Assembly (NCBI GenBank): GCA_046160485.1
Contig: JBJXGV010000030.1
Span: forward strand, 1-25,756
DNA: 25,756 nucleotides
Direction of reading: 5' to 3'
Origin: JBJXGV01 sp046160485
GTDB taxonomy: Bacteria; Orphanbacterota; Orphanbacteria; JBJXGV01
Shown one piece after another: positions 17,201 to 24,335 of this stretch. How positions within the stretch are numbered: position 1 is the stretch's first letter; each line of letters starts with the position of its first letter. A program made the position numbers and the translations under genes. The notes under the pieces are model-generated. The model ran no database searches and had not been told where the DNA came from. It saw only the letters and a list, made by a program, of their open reading frames with translations.

Positions 17201-18343
17201 GTCGGCGAGGACATTCTCGGTTCGCTCACCATCGAACACGGCGAGGCGCAGTGGGGCGACTACGACGGCGACGGCGATCTCGACATTCTCGTCGCCGGCA
17301 ACATCGGGGAAACCGATGGCACGTTCACGTGGGCGAGCCTGCGCATCTATCGCAACGACGCCGAGACGTACGCCCCGATCGAGGTCATCGAGTGCGTGCC
17401 GTGCGAGGGCTGGTTCGACTTCACCGCCGCGACGTGGGCCGACTACGACTCCGATGGCGACGTGGACATCCTCTTGGCCGGCAACTACAACTCGGGCTCG
17501 CAGATCGAGGGTCGCGCGAAGGTCTACGACAACAACGGCGGTGTGTTCGTCGATTCGGGGAACCAACTCCCTGCGCCGCGGGCGAGCGGCACGCGCGGCG
17601 GCACGTTCACCTGGCTCGATCTCGACGGCGAGGGCGACCTCGACTACTTCATCGCGGGGCAGTATTTCGTTCCGGGCGGCAACGGCCTCGTCGAGGCGCA
17701 GATGCACGTCTATCGCAACGACGCGGCGGGCCAGAACGCGCCGCCGTCGGCGCCGTCGAACGTGACGGTTCGCGTGACCGAGCCCGACGGCGAGCTCGTC
17801 ATCGCGTGGACACCAGCAATCGATGATCTCACGCCGGCGTCGGCGTTGACATACGACTTGGTTCTGCGCCGCGGTGGCGTCCCGGTGGCGAGCCCGCGAC
17901 ACTTCCCGGAGCCGGGGCGGCTGAGCAACACCAACAGGTGGGTGTTAGCGGATCTGCCCAACGGGTACTACACGTGGTCGCTTCGCGCCGTGGACAGCGC
18001 GTACAACGGCGGGCCCGTCGCCACGGGTGCGTTCATCGCGGGGAGCCCTGTCGGTGTGGAGACGTCCGGCTCACTGCCGCGCGACTACGCGTTCAATCAA
18101 TCGCTTCCGAATCCGTTCAAAGGTTCAACGACGTTTCACTTCGCGCTGCCGGAACGCGCGAGCGTGGATCTCTCCGTTTACGACACGAGCGGGCGGCTCG
18201 TGACGCGGCTCGTCGACGAGGCGCGCGCGCCTGGCGTTTACGCGATCCCGTGGGATGCGTCCGGCCTCGCGAGCGGCGTCTACTTCGCGCGCATGTCGAC
18301 CGCCGCGTTCACGAAGACGCAGCGCGTGATGCTCGTCAAGTGA
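14207..18343 (+). CDS. Giant secreted multi-propeller protein (Asp-box, PKD, FG-GAP, Fn3-like, FlgD-like)
   Basis: The product has 1378 residues. ATG 14207 has AAAGGA at 14192-14197. The signal peptide has a hydrophobic SVVAILTLLVAAPAAAQ. Residues 40-665 contain 14 Asp-box/Ycf48-like motifs of the form (S/T)(T/A)(D/N)GG.TW, which fits two seven-bladed propellers. A PKD domain follows (668-750; PPVAAFTF, WQWDFGDGEV). Next come seven FG-GAP/VCBS units (785-1145) with calcium-type D.D.DGD.D cores (DYDGDGDLD, DADADGDQD, DYDNDGDFD, DFDGDEDLD, DYDGDGDLD, DYDSDGDVD, DLDGEGDLD). A fibronectin-like segment (1178-1275) and the FlgD-like domain (LPNPFKGSTTFHFALP, YDTSGRLVTRLVDE, ending VMLVK) close it. 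It is a cell-surface or secreted binding protein; the ligand is unknown. Confidence 0.9.
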   Translation: MWCAPAIRRTASCVRLDARRLSSVVAILTLLVAAPAAAQWNTQSPVPTFLDVRGVAAPTAQRVFVATSDDSFDDGGALFESADGGATWVQRDVPFNLGEPLNGIFYLDSQRGWAYGNANYRTTDGGTTWIELPFLGSTYFMEFYTPAFGLATGNFDKYVSLDGGLSWNPSPNAIFAFDFADAQTGLGASADGIFRTTNGGTVFAPVFAGDASAVAFLSSSVAVAIVNGSFARSTDGGATWIAGASAAGRTDLTAVSANVVLAWGRSGPFPDFDDRVLRSSDGGQTWTDLGEVFAADAYVGGFRFTVVDAQTIVASNGEGDVFRSADAGLTWTEAFTSLGPRPSFFGSTAPVFGDALTGYFGYGAGFVIKTTDGGATWAQISSGAGESLNDIDRFANGNFIAVGESGTLLTSTGTSPWLRQPALTLEHLTAVDVVGAQGAVVVDQTGRVYRSADGGATWTAGATAPVGLNAADLHFSTLLDGWVIGSGFAEGALFHTTNGGDSWTPVTDFMGGYASIDFEGPNGWAANVGGIFYRTTNAGATWTQGQLPGAFSITDMEFFNANTGFAVGSFGYAARSTNGGATWQTLPTPNSNHGFSDIHVVSANELWVSTGQDVAYHSATGGLSWSVLDIGSPGFGYFSAIVADSLANVWTVGFLGAIEHYTGSPPPPVNQPPVAAFTFDATGLSVDFVDASTDPDGIVVSWQWDFGDGEVSAAQNPTHVFQSANTYIVRLIATDDDAAADTTGAIIVVQPGPGGTFGDFTEVTPLDPLFVTGQDEDFWVITTASADYDGDGDLDMAVAGYYVVYNQSVVDRLLLLRNDGPAAATEWDFSYIELPPGTLTMGASDLAWGDADADGDQDLALGTDGATVIFRNDSGTLVLTNTALPGYYEDNDQADFDLRSITWADYDNDGDFDLLLPSTYDESAFEFRTALMRNDGPNGTGGWLFTQTDSTFAPTSHAQSMWADFDGDEDLDLLLVNLAPLTDDGFIRRYRNDGGGVFVGEDILGSLTIEHGEAQWGDYDGDGDLDILVAGNIGETDGTFTWASLRIYRNDAETYAPIEVIECVPCEGWFDFTAATWADYDSDGDVDILLAGNYNSGSQIEGRAKVYDNNGGVFVDSGNQLPAPRASGTRGGTFTWLDLDGEGDLDYFIAGQYFVPGGNGLVEAQMHVYRNDAAGQNAPPSAPSNVTVRVTEPDGELVIAWTPAIDDLTPASALTYDLVLRRGGVPVASPRHFPEPGRLSNTNRWVLADLPNGYYTWSLRAVDSAYNGGPVATGAFIAGSPVGVETSGSLPRDYAFNQSLPNPFKGSTTFHFALPERASVDLSVYDTSGRLVTRLVDEARAPGVYAIPWDASGLASGVYFARMSTAAFTKTQRVMLVK

Positions 18344-18369
18344 TCGGCCGGCCACGAGATTCAGCGCAC

Positions 18370-18394
18370 CGATGGGAAGTCATAGCGCCCATCG
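18370..18394 (+). promoter_or_regulatory. Hairpin just upstream of the SBBP propeller gene
   Basis: CGATGGG (18370-18376) pairs perfectly with CCCATCG (18388-18394) around an 11-base loop. It lies 27 bases after the previous stop and ten bases before the ribosome site GAGGAG (18405-18410). It may be a weak terminator or a leader fold near the ribosome site. Confidence 0.35.
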
Positions 18395-18417
18395 AAGCAA
18401 TAGAGAGGAGTTGTCGC

Positions 18418-20001
18418 ATGCTTTCGAACTGGAGATGCAGTGCGCTCGTCGCGGGCCTTCTCTGCGTCACGAGCCTCGCTCACGCGGATCCCGCGGTGCA
18501 AGAGTGGATCAAAACGTATCCGTGGCCGCCCTATACATACGGAGCGATGATCGCGCTCGATCCGGATGACAACGTCATCAGCGTTGGGCACGATCCCGGC
18601 GCCTCCGACATCGTGACCACGAAGTACGACCCAGCCGGCAACATCCTCTGGGAGCGCCACTACACGATGGAGGATTACTCGCTCCGCGCGACTTGGGTCG
18701 CGACCGACGGTGACGGCAATGTCATCGTGACCGGCTATCCGCAGACCTTCAGCAGCAACCCCGTGCAGACCGGGCTGCTCACGATCAAGTACGACAGCGA
18801 CGGCGCGTTGCTCTGGGACGATCTCTACTCGGGCACGTGGGCGTTCGCGGTGCGCGCGGTCACCGACGGCGTAGGCAACATCTTCGTGACCGGGCGCGCC
18901 TGGTTCGGCACGTACGACTTCGTGACGATCAAGTACGCGCCGGACGGATCGCGCGCGTGGTTGGATGTGTTCGATCAGGGCGGCGGCAACCACACTCCAA
19001 CGTCGATGGACCTGGACCCCAGCGGAAACCTACTCGTTGCCGGTGGCGGCCTCAGCGGCGGGATGATCACGACCCTGTACGACGCGAGTGGCCAGCGCCA
19101 GTGGGTCGTCGAACGGCCGGGCGGCGCCGGGTCCAGCGTGCGGTGGACGAACGACGGCCACTTCTACCTCACCGGATCCTGGTACACGCAATCGACGAGC
19201 AACGATTTCAGGCTGCTGAAGTACGATGCGGCTGGGGCGCTGACGTGGGAGCGCTTCTACGATTTCGGCGCCAGCGAGATCGGGACGAAACTCGCCCTCG
19301 ACACTCAGGAGAATGTCTATGTCACCGGCTATCAGAGCGGAGGCGGCTATGCGAATTGGCTCACCATACGGGTCGATCCAGATGGCAACCTCCTCTGGTC
19401 CCGACTTCAAGATAGCCACCCAGCCTACGACGAGTTCCCGAACTTCCTCGTGACGGGTCCGCAGAACGAGGTGTACATCACCGGCTCGGGCGGGCCTTCG
19501 CCTGTCCCCGGCCAGAGCTACATCCAAATGTTGACGCTCCGGTACGACGCCGACGGCACCACCGCCTGGGTCGGCAAGCACTACGCATGGGCAAGCCGCG
19601 GTGTCGGCGTTGCGCTCGCGAGCGACAACAACGTCTACGCCGTCGGGCTCGGCAACTCCATCACGACGATCAAGTACGCGCAGTCACCGGTCGATGTCCC
19701 GGCGCCGACGAGCGACGGCGTGGGGCGCGTGACCTTACTCGCGTCGGAGCCCAATCCGTTCCGCTCGGACGTCGCGCTGCGATACTCTCTTTCGGGAACG
19801 ACGCGCGTGCGTCTTGCGATCTTCGACGTCTCGGGACGGCTTGTCGCGAACCTGGTCGATGGTGTGCGCGGCCATGGCGAGCACCGCGTCTTTTGGGACG
19901 GTCGTGACGCCCGCGGAATTGCGACGCCGCCAGGGGTCTACGTTATGCGGCTTAGCGGCGGATCGGGCGAGGTCTCGCGAAAGATCGTACGGATGCGGTG
20001 A
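18418..20001 (+). CDS. Secreted SBBP-type beta-propeller protein with FlgD-like C-terminal domain
   Basis: The product has 527 residues. ATG 18418 follows GAGGAG (18405-18410). It has a signal peptide (LVAGLLCVTSLAHAD). The body repeats the pattern 'D..GN..VTG......D..TIKYD.DG...W...Y' of SBBP (beta-propeller) repeats. There are eight 'T.KY'-type strands and eight following Trp strands. The first Trp strand (VQEWIKTY) is at the N-terminus and the last TTIKYAQ has no Trp after it, so the ring is probably closed by joining the two ends, eight blades in all. The last 85 residues are the FlgD-like domain (EPNPFRSDVALRYSL, FDVSGRLVANLVDG, WDGRDARGI, PPGVYVMRL). It follows the giant propeller gene on the same strand with a 74-base gap. 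The ligand is unknown. Confidence 0.9.
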   Translation: MLSNWRCSALVAGLLCVTSLAHADPAVQEWIKTYPWPPYTYGAMIALDPDDNVISVGHDPGASDIVTTKYDPAGNILWERHYTMEDYSLRATWVATDGDGNVIVTGYPQTFSSNPVQTGLLTIKYDSDGALLWDDLYSGTWAFAVRAVTDGVGNIFVTGRAWFGTYDFVTIKYAPDGSRAWLDVFDQGGGNHTPTSMDLDPSGNLLVAGGGLSGGMITTLYDASGQRQWVVERPGGAGSSVRWTNDGHFYLTGSWYTQSTSNDFRLLKYDAAGALTWERFYDFGASEIGTKLALDTQENVYVTGYQSGGGYANWLTIRVDPDGNLLWSRLQDSHPAYDEFPNFLVTGPQNEVYITGSGGPSPVPGQSYIQMLTLRYDADGTTAWVGKHYAWASRGVGVALASDNNVYAVGLGNSITTIKYAQSPVDVPAPTSDGVGRVTLLASEPNPFRSDVALRYSLSGTTRVRLAIFDVSGRLVANLVDGVRGHGEHRVFWDGRDARGIATPPGVYVMRLSGGSGEVSRKIVRMR

Positions 20002-20096
20002 AGCCGCCGCGAGCGCGACCGCGAGCACGCAGTTCCCAAATCTCCGCATCCGTTGGACGCCGCGCGAGCCGGCCGCGCCGTAGGTTCGCTGCGCGC

Positions 20097-20119
20097 CCGC
20101 CGTCGATCGCGCGCGGCGG
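20097..20119. terminator. Hairpin between convergent genes
   Basis: CCGCCG (20097-20102) pairs with CGGCGG (20114-20119), with one wobble pair inside and a loop holding the small palindrome CGATCG. It abuts the stop of the minus-strand protease gene at 20120-20122. The stem is short and lacks a T run, so the terminator role is tentative. Confidence 0.35.
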
Positions 20120-21823
20120 TCAACGCACGAGCGTGACGCGTGTGACGGCGCTCGCGCCGCCGACGGAGAGCCGCGCGAAGTAAGCGCCGGCCGCGAGCCG
20201 CTGGCCGCCCGCGCCGCGGCCGTCCCACGACAGTTCGTGCCGGCCGGGAATCATCGGCGCGTCGACGAGCCTCGCCGCGAATCGGCCGGTCGCGTCGAAC
20301 ACGTCGAGCCGGCACGCGGCGCCGCGCGACGCATCGGGAAGCTCGAAGACGAACGCGGGCCGGTCCGACACCGAGCGAATCGCACGCAGCGCGATCGCGC
20401 GCGCCGCGTCGCCCGCGGGGACATCGACGACACTCGTCTGCGCGCCGTACTGATACCCCGTGCCTCCCGTGCTGAGAATCCCCGCGTAGACCATCACCAA
20501 CTCGTCGTGCGTCGAACCGATCTGCGCGATCTCGAGCGCGCCCGCTTGGAGCGTGTCGAGCGTCATGTCGACGACCTCCGTCGGGTTGACGGAATCGAGG
20601 AGCAGCGCGCGCACGGCGAACTTCGTGTTGTCCGCGCCATTGAACGTCATCTGGAGCGCGTTCCCGCTCAGGTAGCGCGCGTAGTCCGCGGCCCAATGAT
20701 TCACCGTCACCGAATTCGGGCCGACGGGGTAGTTCGAGTGCGTGATGAACGCGCTAAACGGCGGAAGCGTCTCGCCAGCGTAGCCGTATCGCCCGTCCTC
20801 GATCGTCGTGTCGTTGAGGAAGTTCGCGACCACCCAATCGCCGAACACGTCTTCGAAGTTTTCCGTCGACGCAAGCGAATCGAGCACGGCGTTGTATCCG
20901 GCGATGCTGTTCCCCGCTTCGAGCACGACCGAACGAATCGCGCTCTGCCCGCCGAACCGCTCGTAGAAATACAGGCTGAAGAGATAACTCTTGATGTAAT
21001 CGGACCACACGCCCGTAAACGTCGTGAGGTTCCGGTCCGGCGCCGTGTTGAACTGCGAGATGTTATCGGGATCGCCGTAGAGCCACATCGCCAGTTCGGC
21101 GAGCCCTTCGTCGACCCACGCTGCCTCGTTCGTGTCGTAGTTGTAGTGGATGAGATGCTCGAACTCGTGCGCGAGCACCGCGATCATGTAGCTCCCGGCC
21201 GGGTTCGGTCCGCTGCAGTTGAGGTAGACGACATCGGTCTCGTTCGAGCGGTAGAGCGCGACGTCGTCGCACTCCTGATCGAACGCCCAGAAGAACCCGT
21301 CCGAACTCACGTCGAAGTCGTAGTAGAGGAGATAAACGCGCGGGTCGCCGTCGAGCGCGTTTGGCGGATCGCCGAAGTGCGCGGTATCGAGACTCCAGAT
21401 GCCCTGGTCCGCGAACGCGCCGATGCTCGCGTTCTCGAAGTGGTTCACGATCGTATCGACCTGCGCTTGGTTCATGCGCACGTTCCACTGCGCATCCTCG
21501 ACGACGACGTAGCAATTCGCGCCCATGCCGCGCACGGTGCACGACTTGAGGTCCGCGACGGGCGGGCCGTTGAGCCGCCAAAGGTACCAATCCCACGAGT
21601 CGCCAATTTGCGGGTTCGGCGGCGGTCCGACGGGCGTGGCGTCGCACGGAAGCGCGCCCGATCGCGCGCTCGCGGCGGACGACCACGCGTCCTCGCCGAC
21701 GATCTCGCGCAGGCGCGACGTCTCGCAGCGCGCGAAGCCGGGGCGCTCGGCGGCGAAGGATGTGACTGCGGTCGCGAGAAGCGCGACGAGAGTGGCGGCG
21801 GCAAGAACCGGCGAGCGCGTCAT
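20120..21823 (-). CDS. Secreted HExxH zinc metalloprotease with FlgD-like C-terminal domain
   Basis: The product has 567 residues. ATG 21823 follows AGGAGG; the open frame extends upstream to 22357 but without support. It has a signal peptide (LAAATLVALLATAVTSFAAE). The catalytic centre is complete: AHEFEHLIHYNYD with H219, E220 and H223, then EAAWVDEGLAELA, where E239 or nearby E243 is the likely third zinc ligand (gluzincin style). Upstream DPRVYLLYYDFD and a DQECDDVALYRSNETD segment are typical of the immune-inhibitor/M30-like secreted peptidases annotated in FCB and related bacteria. The C-terminus (VFELPD, FDATGRFAARLVDA, SWDGRGAGGQ, AGAYFARL, ending VTLVR) is the FlgD-like domain, here without the NPF opening. 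It should cleave extracellular protein. Confidence 0.9.
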   Translation of the reverse strand: MTRSPVLAAATLVALLATAVTSFAAERPGFARCETSRLREIVGEDAWSSAASARSGALPCDATPVGPPPNPQIGDSWDWYLWRLNGPPVADLKSCTVRGMGANCYVVVEDAQWNVRMNQAQVDTIVNHFENASIGAFADQGIWSLDTAHFGDPPNALDGDPRVYLLYYDFDVSSDGFFWAFDQECDDVALYRSNETDVVYLNCSGPNPAGSYMIAVLAHEFEHLIHYNYDTNEAAWVDEGLAELAMWLYGDPDNISQFNTAPDRNLTTFTGVWSDYIKSYLFSLYFYERFGGQSAIRSVVLEAGNSIAGYNAVLDSLASTENFEDVFGDWVVANFLNDTTIEDGRYGYAGETLPPFSAFITHSNYPVGPNSVTVNHWAADYARYLSGNALQMTFNGADNTKFAVRALLLDSVNPTEVVDMTLDTLQAGALEIAQIGSTHDELVMVYAGILSTGGTGYQYGAQTSVVDVPAGDAARAIALRAIRSVSDRPAFVFELPDASRGAACRLDVFDATGRFAARLVDAPMIPGRHELSWDGRGAGGQRLAAGAYFARLSVGGASAVTRVTLVR

Positions 21824-22037
21824 TGAGAGATCCTCCTTAGGTGGGTTCGGCGAGTGTATCGCAGTTCTCGGCGCAGCCCAACGGTGCGTATCGCGCTTCT
21901 CGGTGCATGCCAAGAGTGGCCGCGCAGAGCGCGAGGACCCGCGCGCGTGGCCCGGTGGAGGGCTCGCTGTACGCCCCGAATGTGCCGACAAGTGACATAC
22001 GCGGGGGAGTGTCCGCCCGCGGCGCCGGAGGAGTTCG

Positions 22038-23279
22038 ATGCACGCGTTCGTCGCCCGACAGCCGATTCTCGACCGCCGCCAAGAGGTCTTCGGCCACGAG
22101 CTTTTGTTCCGTTCGAGTTTCGAGAACCGGAGCCAAATCCTCGACTCGACCTCCGCGTCGTCGAAGGTGATCTCCGACAGCGCGTTTCTCATGGACCTCG
22201 AGACCCTCACGGGCGGCACGAAGGCGTTCATCAACGCGACGGCGGAGATCATCACCGGCGGGTACGCGACGCTTCTGCCGAAGCGCGTCACCGTCCTTGA
22301 AATCCTTGAGAGCGTGGCGCCGACACCGGAGACGATCGCCGCGTGCGAGGCGCTCAAGCGCGACGGGTACGAACTGGCGCTCGACGATTTCGTGTGGTCG
22401 CCGCAGTGGGAGCCGCTCGTGCGACTCGCCGACTACATCAAGCTCGACTTCCTTGCGACGACCAGCGATCAGCGTACCGCGCTCGTTCGCCGGCTCGCGC
22501 CGACGGGCGTTCGTTTCATCGCCGAGAAGGTCGAGACACGCAGGGTGTTCGAGCAGGCGAAGGGCGAGGGCTTCGAGTTCTTCCAGGGGTATTTCTTCCG
22601 AAAGCCGGAGATTGTCACGCAGCGCGACATTCCTGCGTCGAAGCTCCACCACGTCCAGCTTCTGGCCGAGGTCAATCGCCCCGCGATGGACATTGCGAAG
22701 GTCGAGGCGATCATCAAGCGCGACGTCGCGTTCTCGTACAAGCTCCTTCGATGCATGAACTCCGCGGCGCGCGGACTGCGCCAGCCGATCAAGTCCGTTC
22801 GCCAGGCGCTCGTCTATCTCGGCGAGAACGAGGTACGCAAGTGGGCGTCGCTCGTCGCGATGGCGGGGATGACATCGGATGGGCCGCGCATTCTGCTGCT
22901 CGACTCGGTCACGCTCGCGCGTTTCTGCGAGCTGCTCGCGAAGGAGACGGGGCTCGCGCGCCGCGATCAAGAACTCTATCTGCTCGGCATGCTCTCGATG
23001 GTCGACGTGATTCTCGGGCGCCCGCTGCCGGAGATCTTGGGCGCGCTGCCGGTCGCGAACGATGTGCGCGACGCGCTCCTCGGGAATCCGAACCCGCTTC
23101 GCGATGTTTACGAGTACGGCCTCGCGTACGAACGCGGCGACTGGAACACGGTCGCCGAGCAAGCGGGCGTCCTCGGCCTCGACGAGCAGAACATCCCGGA
23201 CCTCTACCGCCAGTCGATCGAGTGGTGCGGCGAACGCATGAAGGTCACGAACCACGGCGCCGTCCACGCCTCCGCGTAG
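22038..23279 (+). CDS. EAL-HDOD signalling protein (YuxH/CdgJ type)
   Basis: The protein has 413 residues. ATG 22038 has GGAGGAG just upstream. Residues 1-195 are an EAL domain: ARQPILDRRQEVFGHELLFR (E21), FINAT (N66), TVLEILE (E88), LALDDFVWS (D116, D117), DYIKLDF (K135), IAEKVET (E163), FFQGYFFRKP (Q183). The metal and catalytic residues of c-di-GMP phosphodiesterases are kept, but the loop-6 GTGYSS part after DDF is replaced, as is usual in this family. Residues 200-400 are an HDOD domain (DVAFSYKLLRCMNSAARGLR, IKSVRQALVYLGENEVRKW, LLGMLSMVDVILGRPL). Relatives control motility and surface behaviour, often by binding rather than cutting c-di-GMP. It is divergent from the metalloprotease gene. 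Confidence 0.93.
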   Translation: MHAFVARQPILDRRQEVFGHELLFRSSFENRSQILDSTSASSKVISDSAFLMDLETLTGGTKAFINATAEIITGGYATLLPKRVTVLEILESVAPTPETIAACEALKRDGYELALDDFVWSPQWEPLVRLADYIKLDFLATTSDQRTALVRRLAPTGVRFIAEKVETRRVFEQAKGEGFEFFQGYFFRKPEIVTQRDIPASKLHHVQLLAEVNRPAMDIAKVEAIIKRDVAFSYKLLRCMNSAARGLRQPIKSVRQALVYLGENEVRKWASLVAMAGMTSDGPRILLLDSVTLARFCELLAKETGLARRDQELYLLGMLSMVDVILGRPLPEILGALPVANDVRDALLGNPNPLRDVYEYGLAYERGDWNTVAEQAGVLGLDEQNIPDLYRQSIEWCGERMKVTNHGAVHASA

Positions 23280-23346
23280 ATCAACCCCTCGCTCCTCTTA
23301 TCGATAGCCTGGGAGCACTCCGCGTCCGCGGCGCGTGGCTCTTCGA

Positions 23347-23364
23347 CGCGCCGGTGCCGGCGCG
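23347..23364. terminator. Hairpin between convergent genes
   Basis: CGCGCCGG (23347-23354) and CCGGCGCG (23357-23364) form a perfect inverted repeat; allowing a four-base loop, seven pairs remain. It lies six bases before the stop of the minus-strand sigma factor gene (23370-23372) and 68 bases after the EAL-HDOD stop. It has no T run. Confidence 0.4.
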
Positions 23365-23369
23365 GCGGA

Positions 23370-24107
23370 TCAGGAAAGAAGTCGCGCCAGGTGCGCGCGC
23401 TGCTCCGGCGAGAGACGTTCCGCGAACCGGTCGTAGCCCGCGGTCGCGCACGCGGCGGCTAGCAGGATCGGCTGACGGGAGCGCGCCGGCGAACGCGCGG
23501 CGCGTGGCGGCGGAGGTGGTTCACTCATGACCGGTCCAGACTCCGGGATGTATTCGGACGCCCGGCGGAGCCCGACATCGCGCCCGCCCTCCGCGAACTC
23601 ATCCGACAGGTGGCGAGCCTTGCGCTGAATGCGCCGGAAGATGTCCCACCCGCGCAGCGGCTCGATGCCCAGCCGGCGCGCCGCCTCCGATACGGCCGCG
23701 CGCTCCGCGCTGTCGTACAACTCCGCCAGAGTGAGAAAGAGCGCCGCCTCCTCGGGCGTCAACTCGGCCAGGATCTTCTCCGCGATTTTGCTCATCATTT
23801 CTCGAATCTCCTCGAGCACGAGCCGGTCGCGATGGTCGCGTGGATCCGGTCGTTGATCGATCTCGGGATCGAACTCGACCGTTGTTTTCCGATCACGCCA
23901 CGTGTTCTTCAAGAGGTTCGCGTGAATCGTGTGGCAGAACGCGGCGAACGGGCTCCGCGATGCGTCGTGCGACTTGAGCCCCTGCAGGATCGCCTGGCTG
24001 GCGAGATCCTGTGCGTCCTCGTAGCGGACGCCGGAGCGCAAGGCGACCACCACGAGCCGGCGCCAAAGCGCGATCTCCTCATTGCCCGCGTCACGGTTGG
24101 TTGTCAT
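23370..24107 (-). CDS. Sigma-70 family RNA polymerase sigma factor with C-terminal extension
   Basis: The product has 245 residues. ATG 24107 has GAGAGGAAG upstream. Residues 10-75 form region 2 (RYEDAQDLASQAILQGLKSH, SPFAAFCHTIHANLLKNTWRDRK), which binds the -10 element and core polymerase. Residues 110-168 form region 4 (ILAELTPEEAALFLTLAEL, EAARRLGIEPLRGWDIFRRI), the helix-turn-helix for -35. The arrangement is that of small ECF-like factors. About 75 further residues follow, with a Pro/Arg-rich linker (SEPPPPPRAARSPARSR) and an end AERLSPEQRAHLARLLS, which is not part of standard ECF factors and may regulate it. No anti-sigma gene lies next to it; control by partner is therefore unclear. 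Confidence 0.8.
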   Translation of the reverse strand: MTTNRDAGNEEIALWRRLVVVALRSGVRYEDAQDLASQAILQGLKSHDASRSPFAAFCHTIHANLLKNTWRDRKTTVEFDPEIDQRPDPRDHRDRLVLEEIREMMSKIAEKILAELTPEEAALFLTLAELYDSAERAAVSEAARRLGIEPLRGWDIFRRIQRKARHLSDEFAEGGRDVGLRRASEYIPESGPVMSEPPPPPRAARSPARSRQPILLAAACATAGYDRFAERLSPEQRAHLARLLS

Positions 24108-24335
24108 GCCCGGCTTCCTCTCCGCGCGCCGTCTCGTACCGCCGGTCCGAGCGCCGCCGCGACATGATACACGGGACCACGACGGATTGGCGCGCGGGCC
24201 CGAACATCACCGCCCTGCGCTCGCGATCGAATCCTGCGCACGTCGCATTATTTCCTCGCGACGACGCCAAACCTGCGACCGCTTCGTGTATCGGTACGCG
24301 AGTCCGGCGAGCGCCGGGCACGAAAGGAGTCTTTC

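Noticed and set aside
14114..17902. Two very long minus-strand open frames (14114-16372, 752 codons, and 16373-17902, 509 codons)
   Set aside because: They lie antisense to the giant propeller gene, are rich in Arg/Val/Ala with no domain motif, and have no ribosome site. High GC content suppresses stops on the opposite strand.
20237..21826. Plus-strand open frame of 529 codons
   Set aside because: It is antisense to the HEFEH metalloprotease, which has signal peptide, motifs and ribosome site. The plus reading is Arg/Val/Glu-rich shadow.
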